The notes beneath the pieces were generated by a model. That model had not been told where the DNA came from. It worked only from the letters and a program-made list of their open reading frames with translations, and did no database searches. Both the position numbers and the translations under genes were made by a program. From contig NC_088317.1 of NCBI RefSeq assembly GCF_910592395.1, positions 17,592,039 to 17,656,038 of the forward strand: a DNA stretch of 64,000 nt, given 5' to 3'. Positions 36,780 through 50,088 of this stretch are shown here, piece after piece. The stretch comes from Lineus longissimus (taxonomy: Eukaryota; Nemertea; Pilidiophora; Heteronemertea; Lineidae). Within the stretch, counting starts at the first letter, position 1, and every line of letters begins with the position of its first letter.

Positions 36780-38618
36780 ACATCTTTTAATGAGCCAGCA
36801 ACTATTTTGATACAAAAACTTTCAAAGATGTTTTTTGTTGGCAGCACTAACTCCCATTAGGTAGAATGATGCCTGGATTAGTTGCCTGTAACTTCAAAGT
36901 GATCTGAAACATGCCAGTTGTACTTGCATTAAATAAGAAATTCATGCATTTAAAACCATCTCATTGCCTCATTCTTACAGCTGGCATGTTTTTGGTGAAC
37001 TTTCAATAGAAATACCTGACCCCTAATTCATTTTTTTGACAATTTAATATCTAGTGAAAATGCTGAGTTGTCAAGGTATCTGACTTCCTTGTAACCATGA
37101 CTGATCATGGAGAATAAAGATCAAATCATCCAAGATAAAGAATCAGTCTTTAGTTCTTTTATGATTCGGAGCTACAGCACTAAAATCTGTCTATGGTGGT
37201 CACCCCGGCCCTTGGGCTCGCCACCTCTACTTCCTGATTTGAGAGAGCAAGTTGAGTTTGATCAACCCCCAACAAGGTTGTCCAAACAAGGCCAAGAATA
37301 CAAACTGACTCAAGAGAGTTCAGAGAGGAAGTAGGCTTGCAATTTATGGCTCTGGGCTGTCTCTTCAGACAGAGCATGCAACAGTGGCAATGCCTGAACA
37401 TAGGCACCACCACTTTGGCTGGAACTTATATATTATAATATTAAAAGCAATAAGAACTCTCTTTCAAAATGAATGCTCATTAAAAAGGTTGTTCTTTGGA
37501 AGACAAACACATTCCTACCATTGAAAGTTTTGAAAGGGTTCTGATATAGCTTAAGGATTTCAAGTTTGAGCCAAAATGATGGTGCCTATGGTCAACCCTC
37601 ACTGCTACATGTATGAACTAGTGAATTGGAATCACTCCTAAGGAACAAAGTCAAAACAACAAGACCAAGAATACAATATTCCGAATCAGAATGATGTCAG
37701 AGACAAGTGGACTTGTAAAAGACAAAGTCACAACCAGATTGACAAAGTCACAACCAGATGGGAGAAGTTAACTTTTTCAAATTACTTGCCAGTCATGACT
37801 AACATGTTGGCTTTATGGTCATGGTGTCATCACAGATTTGAGAAGACCCATGTGAAAGTGAAATATCTGTGATGCAAATTCTGATTGTTCAATGAGACAA
37901 CGTCTTGTGTTGTGCTGTGTCCCACACTTTTGGTCACGGTCTTCGATATGAAGATGAAGGAAACACTTGAGGTTGGTGACAGGCTCAGCAACCATTAAAA
38001 TCATTGTGGTTCCTGTGTGCAAAAGTTAGTGCTGGATGTGATTGAACATCAGGACTAAGTTAAGACGTGCAGTTGTCTTCAGCTCCTACCATAGCCCACT
38101 CAGGCTCTTTCAGCTAGTTTAAATTCCACTATCCCAAGTGATGAAAATGAATTAACATCATAATATGTGTGTCATGTTATTTTCCATGTTGTGACATTGC
38201 CTGAAAACAAATACAATGGTTGTGACATTTGTCTTCATTCTCAATCACAAAATTGTCTCTCTATGTTGTGACCAGGTTGTGACTGTGCGTGGAATAAAAC
38301 AGTCTGTTGTACTTCTCGTGATTTAGAATAAAACATTCATTAGAAAAAACAAAATACAAAAACCTACCCAACTGGTTGTGAGTTTGTCTTCATGTCCACG
38401 TGTTCAGATCGAGTTGTCCGCGTCCGGTTGGCAAAATTGCCGTCAGAAATGTAAATAAAAGCACGTGTGAAAGATACCTATATAAGGACAGTGATGTCAC
38501 TCGAAATCTGATTGGTTAATAATGTACACAATGCTTGGCTGAAAGGGTCAGGAAAAAAATTCGCGTCCGGTTGTGACCAACCAACCTGCGTTGCTTGAGA
38601 CTTATTGAGGATTCCAAG

Positions 38619-40844
38619 ATGGCGGGTGAGTACAATAATCTTGTCAACATCCCGAAATGAATTAGTCTTTATGCAAAAACTGTTTGTCCGATTTTGATTT
38701 TTTATAGTTCAAATGAAAGATAACGTTGTTTAGACTATAGTGATATTAACTATGGCATGATTCATGGAGGGTTTAGCAGGGTAATTCATATTTTATGATC
38801 GGCACTTTGTCACTTTTGTTTTTGGCCTGCCACCTGCGGCCAGTAGGAGAACTAATGAAATGATAGCACATGTACTTTCACTATGGATTGCCACCGTTTT
38901 ATCTAATAATACTCTAGGCCTACATGAATTTAAACGTTGTCACTGACATATCAAAGATAGCAGCCAAAATATTCTACTGCTTGTTGTGGCATTTGACTTG
39001 TGTCAGTTGTGACAACAACAGAGTGACCTACCTATTATTAGTAATAGTATTAACTTCACAGGTACATTTTATTGGATTATATGCCTTATAGTTACGTTTC
39101 GCTTTGCATGAGAAATGTCATTGAAAACTTCTGGATGTCTGAAATTCATACCCGGTATTGCTAATGCTCATGCTCAAATGTGGCACTGTGAGGTGTCTCT
39201 GTGCCGACTGAACTGGGCAATGAAGGTATTGAACATGAAGGCGGTTTCCTCCATGTGCATTCCATAGAAATACATTGACGTCCTTGTATCTTTCTTCAGA
39301 TTATGTTCCAGTTGGTGTCGATCCATCCACGGTGAAGAAAGGCAAGAAGAAAAAGGGCGGAGAACCGCGGCTGACCCCTGTACAGAAGAACCAACAGGAG
39401 GCTAATCAGCTGTTAAACGTTTTACGAGAACAACTTGAGAAAGCTAAGCAGAGAAAGGATCATAAAGTAGCAGACACCCTACGTAAACAGTTATGGGTGG
39501 TTAGAGACATTGCTCATGGGGTCAAGTGAGTTGTGAAAAGTCAGTTGTGCTGGGAATAGGTTGTAATCTAGGCTTACACTTACAGCACCATGGAATGGGT
39601 GCCAAAGGGAATGTAACAATGTTGCGAGTTCGAACTGTGTTCTGGACAATATTTCATCCTCTCTGTCCAAGACTCATAAGAGTGCGGTGTTTACTAGCTG
39701 CAGCTCAGAGACAGTTTTTGAAAGAGATTTGGAGGCAGATTTTGCTCTGTGACTGTAAGCAATAGAGAAAACCTGCTTACAGCAACATATTATCTTGCAG
39801 ACCAGACATGCCAGATGACTTGTTGAGAGAAGTGATCAGCGGTCTTCCATTAGACATGCCAGGAGAGGAGGGGGTTAAGCAGCAACGTAAGTAATTTATC
39901 ATGAATTTATCACTCTCGGAACTGGTGCTGACTTACTAAGAGAATGGGCAGTTTCAGGGACAAGTTGTTAGGGTCTGATCTAATCGCCATCGTAGGTCTC
40001 GCATTCACTTTTCAAATTTTACACAATTTTCAAATCAGCCATAATTGTTTCTTTTAAAATTTTACACAATTTTCAAATCGGCCATAATTGTTTCTAATTC
40101 GTCCAGTTCCTGTTTTATTCTCTCCTCGTTTTCTATCTTTGTTACCTGAAAAATTGAGAAAATGTTTTTGACCTAGAGTTTCAAAAAAACTCCAACCCTG
40201 TAAAGGTAGCAATGAGAGAACAACTAAATATCTGGTAAGTGACAGAATCTTGAATGTGTCAGTGTTGATGTTGTACTTCTTACCTAAATTCATGATAAAT
40301 ACATGTAAATATGTACCGGTGACTGACTTTTTCAGAAAATCACCAAGGCCCCACTGTGACCCCAACAGAAAGAAAAATAAAAAAGCTCAAAGATAAACTG
40401 GAACAGATTGTGAAGTTGAAAGAAAGACAAGCAAATGGAGAAAAGCTGGAAGAAAATCAGGTCAGTATGAAAGGCCAGGGTATTCTGAGAACGCTTTTGT
40501 TTTCATATTGAAAGGTTGTAAAATATGATATAGAATTTTGCAACTCGCTGCGTACTTTTGTAAAATGTTGGCCTGTGTCTCATTTTGATCATCTTGCAGT
40601 AAATCACCAAGACTGGTTGACTCCCCAGTAAAGCTGTGCTCGTGTACACGGAGTAACTAATGAGTAATGACAGTATGCCTGAAATCATGTGATGTGATGT
40701 CATCACAATACCCCCTTTGCTGCTGCCCATCTATTCTGACACATTTTCTCAATTTTTCAGGTAAAAAAGATAGAAAACGAGGAGAGTATAAAACAGGAAC
40801 TGGACGAATTAGAAACAATTATGGCTGATTTGAAAATTGGTTGA
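38619..40844 (+). CDS. Five-exon gene, 175-residue lysine-rich helical protein with eIF2A/PYM-like tail
   Basis: Exons 38619-38625, 39300-39525, 39801-39886, 40336-40460 and 40761-40844 join in frame (528 bases including TGA). The start is ATGGCGG next to a gtgagt donor, giving MADYVPVGVDPSTVKKGKKK. Residues about 30-80 form a charged helix (ANQLLNVLREQLEKAKQRK), followed by a DMPDDLLREVISGLPLDMPG linker. The C-terminal 60 residues (RKIKKLKDKLEQI, ANGEKLEENQ, QELDELE) resemble the helical C-terminal segments of eIF2A and PYM, and more loosely the caprin N-terminus, from memory. No other domain, signal peptide or membrane segment is seen. A translation or RNA-binding role is only a guess from the tail. 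Splice sites and phase make the gene model solid; the function is not known to me. Confidence 0.85.
40012..40098. repeat. Tandem repeat (about 45-base unit x 2) made from the inverted exon copy
   Basis: The stretch with 'ttttacacaattttcaaatc' and 'gccataattgtttct' occurs at about 40012-40053 and again at 40057-40098. The second unit is the 3' end of the inverted exon copy; the first is a further duplication of that end. Confidence 0.75.
40068..40165 (-). pseudogene. Inverted copy of the terminal exon and its acceptor, inside intron 3
   Basis: Positions 40068-40165 are the reverse complement of 40741-40838, same length, no gaps, with three mismatches that I can see. The copy holds the intron-4 pyrimidine tract, the AG acceptor and the exon-5 coding bases, and still reads open on the minus strand to a stop. 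Codon changes are few (for example VKK to VTK, ESI to ERI, and IG to IV at the end). It could be a minus-strand exon or simply a recent inverted duplication. In the primary transcript it can pair with the real exon 5. Confidence 0.88.
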
Positions 40845-41381
40845 AGTAAAAAACTTTGAAATATTTTCGACTTCTGTATTAAATACGTATAAAACTTCTT
40901 GAGAGTTAGTGATGAAAGGAAATGGCTTGAAACTATGTGATTCAAAATCAGGAATTTTGAAAGAGGAATTCAGGGTTGATAGCCGTCTTTGTTAAGTGCT
41001 AGACTTTCATGATCATGTGCTTTTGACAGTTTAGGATCTTGGCCATAGAATGCATTTGGTGTCGGCAGGTGCTAAGTTGAAGATATGTCGCTGGCTCTTT
41101 GGAAATGTGACACTATGACAGGTAAACTGTATTTGAATCCAGCCTTGGAGAACATATCATTAATCCTTTGACGAGTTATGATTAGGGACGTATAATTAAC
41201 CATACTCCAACTTGGAGCTAAATCACAAGAAAAATGTGGGGCGTCTTTTCTTCAGAAAATTCCCTTCTTTCACTAATGCTATCTTTATATGACAATGGGA
41301 ATGGAATACAGCATGCATTTCATGATATTTGTAATTTTTCTAGTAATTGAATTATATACAAAGAAAACACTCTTGTTTCAT

Positions 41382-41387
41382 AATAAA
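41382..41387 (+). terminator. Candidate polyadenylation signal of the five-exon gene
   Basis: AATAAA lies 540 bases after the TGA at 40844. A minus-strand AATAAA lies only 30 bases further on (41417-41422), so convergent transcripts could meet here. Confidence 0.5.
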
Positions 41388-43269
41388 GGAATGATACATA
41401 TGTATTTGAGAACTATTTTATTGTCTCTTTTTAAACATTAGTAATGGCCCCTATTGTTTCTCATGTGTGACACAAGACTGGAAACATTGCACACATCTTG
41501 ACCCGCAATGTTTTGAGATCGCTAAATCACCCAAGAGGCAAATCTGTCTCTGGGACATATTATTGAAGGGGACAAGGTAGAGGGAGAGCAAACACTCTGG
41601 ATTGGAGGAGTCTTGATATCAGGAGTGTCCATACTCCAAACATCAGCTCTCCCCATCGGCAGGCTGAAGGAATTCCAAATAGAATGGTATGGTATACGTC
41701 TCCAGTTTAATGGAAGATTCTTGGAGGGGTATTGCACTCTGAAAGGGACTTGTTTCGAAATGGCCAGGTGAATTTTTACTTGGAATTCATCTGATAGATT
41801 TCCTCTGCCTATGCAAATGTAATTCAAAGGAAAATCAGAAAGTAAAGATGGTCACAAAGTTAGAGATAAATATTTTTATTGGCTACACTTTTTTGGATAG
41901 AAACATTCCACACAAACGCACGCATCTGATGTCGATAATATCTACCAGCTTCATGCATCCGTAGGTCGAACTGATCGAGAACATATTGTTCTTAAAAGAA
42001 TGGTGTTAAAAATATTTTCAAGAGTAATACCTGTACCAGGAAAGACTGACATGCAAGAACACTGAAATATTGACTGGTGAGGATCACCTGATGTTGTCAA
42101 GGATTCATCAAGCAAAGAGATTTTGCTGGCCCCTGGAATTGAAAATTCCAACTCTTCATCACAACTCGACAACAGCACCCAGACAACTCAGGACCAGTTT
42201 GGACAAATTCCAAGTGAATAAATCATGAAATGAATGTCATGACTTTCCTTGAACCTTGATCTCAAATGTTATTATCAACTCCATAAAAGAGGTGTAACCA
42301 AGTGATCCGAGCTGCCTGCTCTGTATAAAGTGGCTTTCAAATGTATTTCACTCAATATTTTCGCTGATTCTAAAATTCCAGTGCGAGTCAGCAGTTTTAT
42401 AAATCTAGTCTCATTTGCCTTGCAATATGTAATCGGGTACTGGCAAAACTATGGCTGCTCCTACCTGGCACTTGTGGTCACTTGGGTATTGAGATTTTAT
42501 GTAAATTTTGTCCCGAGTTTTGATGACATTTTGTCACATTCCTAGGTGAGAATCAGCATCGACTTTTGATATGCCGATACCCTCTATTGACACCAACATG
42601 ACAAACCCTTCTTGTAAAAACTACCATAATAAGTTCAAAAGACCAACTTAGGATCTTCAGTCAGCTGGCAGCTCAAATCACTCAGCAAAAATAAAATGTA
42701 GATATCTTACTCCCAAATAAAAGTTGAACCAAATGCCACGCTTTTGGTAACAAATATTCCTGGTTGGTTCCACCCTAACGTGGTTTATCATATACTTGGT
42801 TCATGTTTGTTCCATACAATCATGTTGTACAAATAAACAGGCAACGAGTTAAAAAGAGTTTCACTTTGCACTTCACCTATTTCTACCCAAGTTTGCCAAA
42901 AAACATTTATTTGCCAGCTTATGCCCTTCACAGTTAAACAAAGAAAGACTACCAGAATATCTGTAGAGGCACCAGAGGCACCTTGGTATTGAGTGGCAGC
43001 TGTCATTTAAGCTCTCACCTTCGCTCGAACAGTAACTCCGCCACTGCCCTCTTCTGGATGTAGCACAAATTGTGGTCTGTCTGTGCATTCCGTAATGTGC
43101 CTATTTATTAGTTCGAGCAGAGAGCAGAAAATGAAATGCAGTTTTAAACATTCTTTAGCCTATTTGGGTACAAATATTTCACTGGGAGTTCAATCATCAA
43201 ACATCCTCAGAGCAAACCAGGTGGACGTCACGTCTCAACTTTGGAGAACCAAATGACAACACCTATAGG

Positions 43270-43500
43270 CCATTTCACGAGAAACTGGCACTGGGACGCA
43301 AGGTGACTTCGTGCAGAAAATGCAGCGGTTAAAACTCCAAAGTCCTAAGCACCTGAACATACTTCCATGTAGGCCTCGGTGTACTTTGCCAGAATCACAC
43401 AAAGCTGGACCAAGAACGACCTGATGCGAAATACTCACTATTTTTGGACTCCCAGCAATTTTAGTCTTCTTGCGTGCAGTGTCAATTTCTCATGAAATGG
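43270..43500. mobile_element. Foldback (MITE-like) element, 231 bases
   Basis: The ends are inverted repeats of about 38 bases: CCATTTCACGAGAAACTGGC at the left against CCATTTCATGAGAAATTGAC (reverse complement of the right end), continuing through ACGCAAG. There is no coding capacity. 'tatag' occurs close outside both ends, a possible but imprecise target duplication. Confidence 0.7.
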
Positions 43501-46500
43501 ACATATAGTTACAATGCATGAAACCTTCTACAGCATTTGCAAACAATAAGCGACATCTTCCAATCAAATTGACCGATATTCCGCCAGTTACCAATTACCC
43601 AACATCTCAGTAGAGATAGTGTTCAAGACTTCAGTTCTGACAAGCCAATGGAAATACTGCTTCTGAGAGTGATGGAACAAAATACATTGGATCTGACTTT
43701 CTTTACAGCAAGGCAAGTTATTTAAAGAAGCATTTGCTCATAAGTAGAATTTGCCCAAAAGTACGAACGGCACTTTGATGCTTCATAAGAAGTAGATCTG
43801 AGCGAACTCACTTTGAAAGTACTTCGTGAACGGCAAATAGCATTCTTAACGAATACATTTTCTCTACTTCATAAAGAAGTACAAGCACTCTGAGCAGTCA
43901 TTTTTAAACTTGCCGATTAACCAAATTTGAATCGGCATGCTGACATGGTAACTAAAAAGTCACAATTCAGGAGTCCTTTCCTTTACCTGCAATGCCGTTT
44001 TGTTCCAAGAAGAAAAGTTTACAGAACACACCAGAATCATTTACAAACATATTTTAAGAACATTTTGAGCTAAACACAGTAACTACTTGAGCTTACAAGA
44101 CAAACATAAAAAGCAAAAAAATTCAGGGCCAAATAAGTAAAAACAATACAGGTGACCTACAAAGATTACAAAAAAATATCAAGGTTCGAGCTACGAACGT
44201 AGAATGCTGCCTCAAAATAAAACGATATGTAAAAGGAGATCGGTACTGAATATTGACATTATTCCCTTACATCTTTTTTTCAGAAGATCAGACATTTTTA
44301 GAAACTGTAGACACTTCCATGCTATGTTTTCAATGGGGATTTCGAGAAACAAACTCTCTAACACAGGACATGAAAATGAAGATAAATACATGAACACCAA
44401 AAATTTACAAAACCTGACACAACAAATGAAATACTAATATCGATTATGAAGCATGGCAAAACTGAAATGAACTTTAGAAGGTCATCATTTCCATTGGCTT
44501 GTCTGTCTGGTATAACATTCACTACCCATCCTTGTCTCTCAATGTACACCATTGCGAAAATACATCTTGATAATATCATAAAATGTCTGCGCCGTACCAG
44601 TTTGCAGTGACAAGGAGAGGACAACTCAAAGTTACACCACTTTTAGTAGCATCGCATACTCGCTATATCGAAGTGCCCTTTTCTTGGGGAAAGTCTCGAT
44701 ACCCTCCCCCAACTCGTTCATAACCGGATTCAAACCAGATGAAGGGAATATAACACTGACCAAAACACTGCTAGAGATGGTAACCCACAATCGCTAGAAT
44801 TGCGCAATGCTCAACTTGGACGTTCAACCTGAAATGGTCCTGTCAGTGAATGCCGGTTTATCTCGGTTCAGGTCAACTCACCAATGTAATCCGTTCAAAA
44901 GCCGATAGATAGTCATCAAGCTGCACTTGTATTGAGTACTGAGAAGAGCACGTGCTTTCCTCACACTCACAGGAACGCAAATTTCCCCGAGCTCTTCATG
45001 TATCCTTCTCGGGTTCCCTGAACCTGGTACGGAGCAGAAATGTAATAGTTGGTTGAATGGTTGACATACCTACAGGATACCATCCACAGGAAAACAGAAT
45101 CAAAATCTTCAGAACACAACATTTCCTTCAATCTTCAACAGGCAAATTACAGCATTCAGCTTCTACCAACAACCCAACAACTTGAAAGGTACGCGACTCA
45201 TCGCCCTATCTACTGGGGTGAGTCAAAAGTCCACTTCTTCATTGCCAAAGCATCATCTTTCCTTGCAAGTACCACTTCATCCCCTCCAACCTCTTGATCA
45301 ATCTGAAGCAGAATTGCTCCTACCTTGCTGAATTCAGACAAATTTATTCCAATAACTCAAGTAAAAAGATATTTGTTTCTGCCAACGAGAAATTCTAAGG
45401 ATAACTCAACAGACTACTTTCCCAGATAAACCCAATATAACAGATTCTGTCAACCTTTTTCCTATGAAAGGTACCCTGTGTACACGATTGGGTGAGAATG
45501 GTTCTGATCGGTTGTAATAATGCTCAAAGTCTAAGCTTGGCGCGTTAATAATATTCAGTTTAAAGTGATAAAATATTTACAGTCAACGGTTTGTTTGTCG
45601 TTGTCAAGGTACCCATGTCATGTGACCTGACCAGAAAGACCATTTGGGCCACAAAATATTGAAAACCAACAGATATTCAAAAAATTGTTGCAATACGAGA
45701 ATATTTTTGGAAAAACATTGAAGAGCAAAAGCTTCTACTCTTGCTTTTCATCCGGTTTGAACAATGTAAGTTTTATTTCTAACTCACTGGTAAAATTCTT
45801 CTATCAAGTAGCATAGAGTTTCCTGAAGTTATCTGGACAGTTCACACGACATGGGTATTTCATTTCACTGGTCTTCCTCCCCACAATTCTAATTTGTTTA
45901 AAATATTTTTGATGATGCACATCACAATGAGGTTGAAACTGCGGTCATATCCGTTGATACAACCAATGGCTGTCTGGTATTAAACATGCGAAAAATTTGA
46001 AACACGTTACAACTTCCAATGATTTTAGCAATATTTTTATTTTCATTTGGAGAAAAGAAAGACCAGCGAAATGAGATTTGTCTTTTTTAGTTTGAAGACG
46101 ATTTGCTTCATGAAGCAGATTTCAAAACCCGAATGCTCACGATTTTCCTGATTTCTCACTTTCAATGAGCCTTGACCGAAGGAGTTTCTTCAACATTCCC
46201 CTCCCGGTGTATGGTCTACACGTGCTTAATGGTACCATGTTCATGAAACAAATCACTTTATATTGTTATATTCAACAGCTAAATCCCAACAAGAGACACT
46301 AGCAATTTGGTTCAGCCCGATTTATATACCTAAGTGTACATTAACGGGGTTATTTCAGTCATTACCAGGCTCTCCTGTTGGTAAATAGATGATTTTAAAC
46401 TTCAGTCTGAATCATCTTAACCGTTCCTTTTAACAGGCACGATTGCATCACTGACAAGTCACAAGTGTTCGGTACTTTACACTTTTCATCCTGGGGCATG

Positions 46501-49500
46501 TCCAGATGAGAACAACCGACACCTGCCTCCTGCCAAAAGTAGTTCACCCGCAGTGATCTCTCTGCCCAGAAGCAGGTCGAGGTTAAGAGGACTCAGACTT
46601 CACCCACCTACCCCGATCAAGACAGCTCTCACTGATCTCCATCAGGGTAGTTCTGACACCTATTGGCTTCACACACTGTCATGTTAAAAGCCTTGTGTTT
46701 TGCCTCAGGGGTGGCATGACCTCAAGGTTAGCATGCCTTCCACCTGTTAGCAGCATTTAAGAATATTTAGTAGTCAGCATTCCCTATCTTTTGGATTTCT
46801 ATCCAGCTGTTTCCTGCACCGTAGATGCCCGCTTGTATATTTCTCTTACAACCAGTTCACTACTTCAAGGTAATGCAAGGTTTATGGAGATTTTTCAATT
46901 CAACTCTCACTGAAAAAAACTGAAATTTTCCAACTTGGGTGTTTTCTTTTGAAAGTTCTAAGGGAATGCTGGCCACCTCATTTTCCCATGCCTTACCACT
47001 CCACCTCTTCATCATAGGCATAGCAATGCCAATTTATCCACTGGGATGGTACCCAGAATAGCTTGACTGCAAAATCGCTTGACTTCACATGGATTTTATT
47101 TTCATTTCATTACTGCCCTTTGCTGCATTCTCATCGTGTCTTGCTGTGACAAAGACCTGGCATTTTTGAATCAACCCTTTTGTAGGTGTAAGCTGGTCAG
47201 CAACCTACAGAAATTTTGGGTTTGCGCAGTGAAAGGGTTAAGGCAACAAGAAAACAAAATCAATGCAAAGTTGATTGAGCAGTTTGTTAACCCCTCAAGG
47301 ATAAAGTTGAAGTTTTCGAGGACGGGCTGACACTCATCAGCTGCTATCTTCCTTATTGACAAAAATTGTCCAAAAAATGCCAAGATTTTAAACCTATTGA
47401 CCATTCACTGGAGCATATTGATAGCCACTTTCTGATGGCATACTTAGTGACATGATTTTGCGCCAAATAGGTAGTTTTTAAAAACATTTCTAGTCCTTAA
47501 AGGTTTAAAGGTCACATCGCATATTCTTATTTATTTCTTTTATCCTTGAGGGGACTTAGTTCATTTTTTTACAATATCTCATTGTTTTTGTTCTCCATTT
47601 CAGGGGACATCAGTTAAGTTTTAAGACTCGACACTTTCGAATGATTAAAAAAATTCATTAACAATATTTTCTAAAAGGTTGCTTCAAACATTTGTACAAT
47701 AAAACCAATTTCAACTGCTTTTGACTTTTAAATTCTTCATTCAAAACAGCTCCAACATTGAAAAAATTATGCTATTTGCAAACAACCTGTACCCCTATGC
47801 TAAAATGGAACAATCTAACACCATCGTAGGGAAGGTCCACTCAATTGTCTAGGGTAGGTTAGGTAAAATCGCAGGAGAAAACTTTTGCACCCAGAAAATC
47901 GAAAGGAGATGAAAATTATCTACAATATTATGGGGGTCTGTACATGAAGAAAGCCACAATATTACAACCTAACACCAGCCTACCAACAGGGCAATGACTA
48001 GGCCACGAAAGATGATACATTACGGTTAGGTTCAGCCACCCAGACCCCCATCATTCTATTTTTGTTCAAAGAAGTTCCAACACCAAGAATCTGAAGTTCT
48101 GAATTACATACATCATAAAGTCATCAATGTGTGATCATAATCCGTTTGTCCAAGACCCGATGTCGGGTTGTACGTCAAATTGAGTTGTTTTGACTCGTTG
48201 GTTCGAAATGTTTGCTAATATTAGGTGTTCCCCAAAGGGGTTTACTTGAATCTAGGATCACTGTTTTAGATGTTTTTAATTCAACTGGTACCAGCAGCCA
48301 AGTCCAGGATCAGTTCATTTATCTACAAACGACTGACGGGTCAGTTTTTCCGAAGTCTGCACATTACCTTACTGTCAATGATACAACATGATATTCTTGT
48401 TTGAAGCACCATCACAAATTGAAATCACCTACTAAGATATCACTGGTACATTCCCCGCAATTCCTCTCACCACTTGGCATCTACCCAACCAAAGCCCCTC
48501 GAACTTGTTGTGGCAAGCCTTCGAACTTAGTGCACCCAACAAGCCTTTGAACTGTGGCAAGCTCGCAGGGCTGTCAACCTCCTTATTTCAACATCCCTTC
48601 TCGGATCTGACCCCATCTTAACAAATTTCATCAGCAACAGATCAGAATCAATCGTTATGTATCCGTTTCTCTCCCAAATGCTGATAAACTTTTCGTCTTA
48701 AAAGAAAACATCATAAAACAGTGACCCTGTATTTCCACAGCGGTGTAAAAGTAGGCTGCATTGTCGTAGTCGAGAAAAACATCCGACTGCACATGTCAAG
48801 CTTGGAAGCATCTACTATAAGGTGTTAGAATACTCAACTGATCACAAATTCTAGCTTAACTGAGTCTAGCTCCGTACAAAACACAACATAATCGCAGTAT
48901 TTTTTATCTATAAATTTTTTTACAAAAATGAAAAGCTGGATTAATATGGACAATCACATTTGTTTATGAATTGTTTAGGAAAAGGTGTTATTATGTACTT
49001 CTCTTCACAACAGGCTACTGTAAACTATATGTGGCTATTGTCCTTTATTCAAGATTTTGGGAATTTGCAACTTTTGTGCAGTTTTAACTCAATTTTGACA
49101 CCCTATAATAATCACTTCAGTTAGATTTTCCTACTCACTATGTTTTATTTTAGCAAATTTTGCCACACGCAAAAATCCGAAAATTCAAACACAAACGAAA
49201 ATGTCCTGGTTTATGGTATAACATCAGTGAAGTCACCTTACGACTGCAAGGCTTTTTTGAATAAAATTGTTTTTGACAAGAAATGTTACTTCAGCTTATA
49301 TTAGGTCATGTAATTACAGCACAAATGAAATGAAACTTCATTGAGAAGTAGCGGGACATATCAGGGCAAGATGAAGTTCAATGCCACTAGTACGAATGGT
49401 TTCACAAGTGGATGTCTTTTACGATTATAATATTTGATGACTTGAGGATGATAGTACACAAACTCCCACTGGTTTTACACTGATATCACAGTTGGTTTAA

Positions 49501-50088
49501 GGTTAAAATTCATAGCTTTGATGAGTCAGCAAAAAAATTATACAGCTGATCATGAAATTAAGGTTTGGTAAGACGTACGGTTTAGAATGAAGAAACATAT
49601 TATAAAGGTCAAGGAGACAGATGACAAAATGAACCAAATGATTTTGCCTGATTTTTCAAAAATGTTCATGACTGGCATTAATGATTTTTATTTGGTAGAA
49701 AAAGACAACACAAATCATAAAAAAAATTCTGGCTTTCGAAATCTAAGGCTGCATAGGAATAGCACATATAGGCCTGGATATCACGTAATAAGCCTGCATA
49801 CCATGATAAGCATTGCTTCCAACATGTCTACCCTCGGCAAGATTGGAATCACGGCTCGATAACTCATTCAATACAGGATGACCATTCATAACAGGGGCGA
49901 CACATTTCTAACTTGACATGCGCAGTGGAAGTTTACAGCGTTGCCAGCCTTTTTACATATTGGTATGAACAAGAGAAAAGCCTCGTCGAGATTTCACAGC
50001 GGCTTAAGCGCGGCGTGGTCATCTTGGAAGCTTACAAAATGGACTCTGTACATGGTATCACACACTCCAGCGAACATCATCAACGACA

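Larger units (their letters stand above)
35094..38618. other. Collagen 3' UTR and intergenic spacer
   Basis: There is no convincing gene. It is A/T rich at first and contains several polyadenylation signals, a cluster of GTACTC motifs (35992-36147), a four-copy 11-base tandem repeat (36736-36779), two adjacent 19-base direct repeats with TCACAACC (37721-37758) and several GGTTGTGA words leading up to the next gene. Confidence 0.7.
40845..50088. other. 9.2 kb tail-to-tail spacer with possible long 3' UTRs
   Basis: The five-exon gene ends at the left and the FMR1-family gene, on the other strand, ends at the right. I find no exon chain or conserved protein in it. AATAAA at 41382-41387 suits the left gene. 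TTTATT (AATAAA on the minus strand) near 49687-49692 gives the FMR1 gene a 3' UTR of about 400 bases, with further sites down to 41417-41422. One foldback element lies at 43270-43500. The remainder is A/T-rich sequence without recognisable features. Confidence 0.6.

Noticed and set aside
38619-40844. Naming the five-exon gene as PYM, eIF2A or caprin
   Set aside because: Only the helical tail resembles these proteins. The N-terminal Mago-Y14 binding segment of PYM, the beta-propeller of eIF2A and the remainder of caprin are absent.
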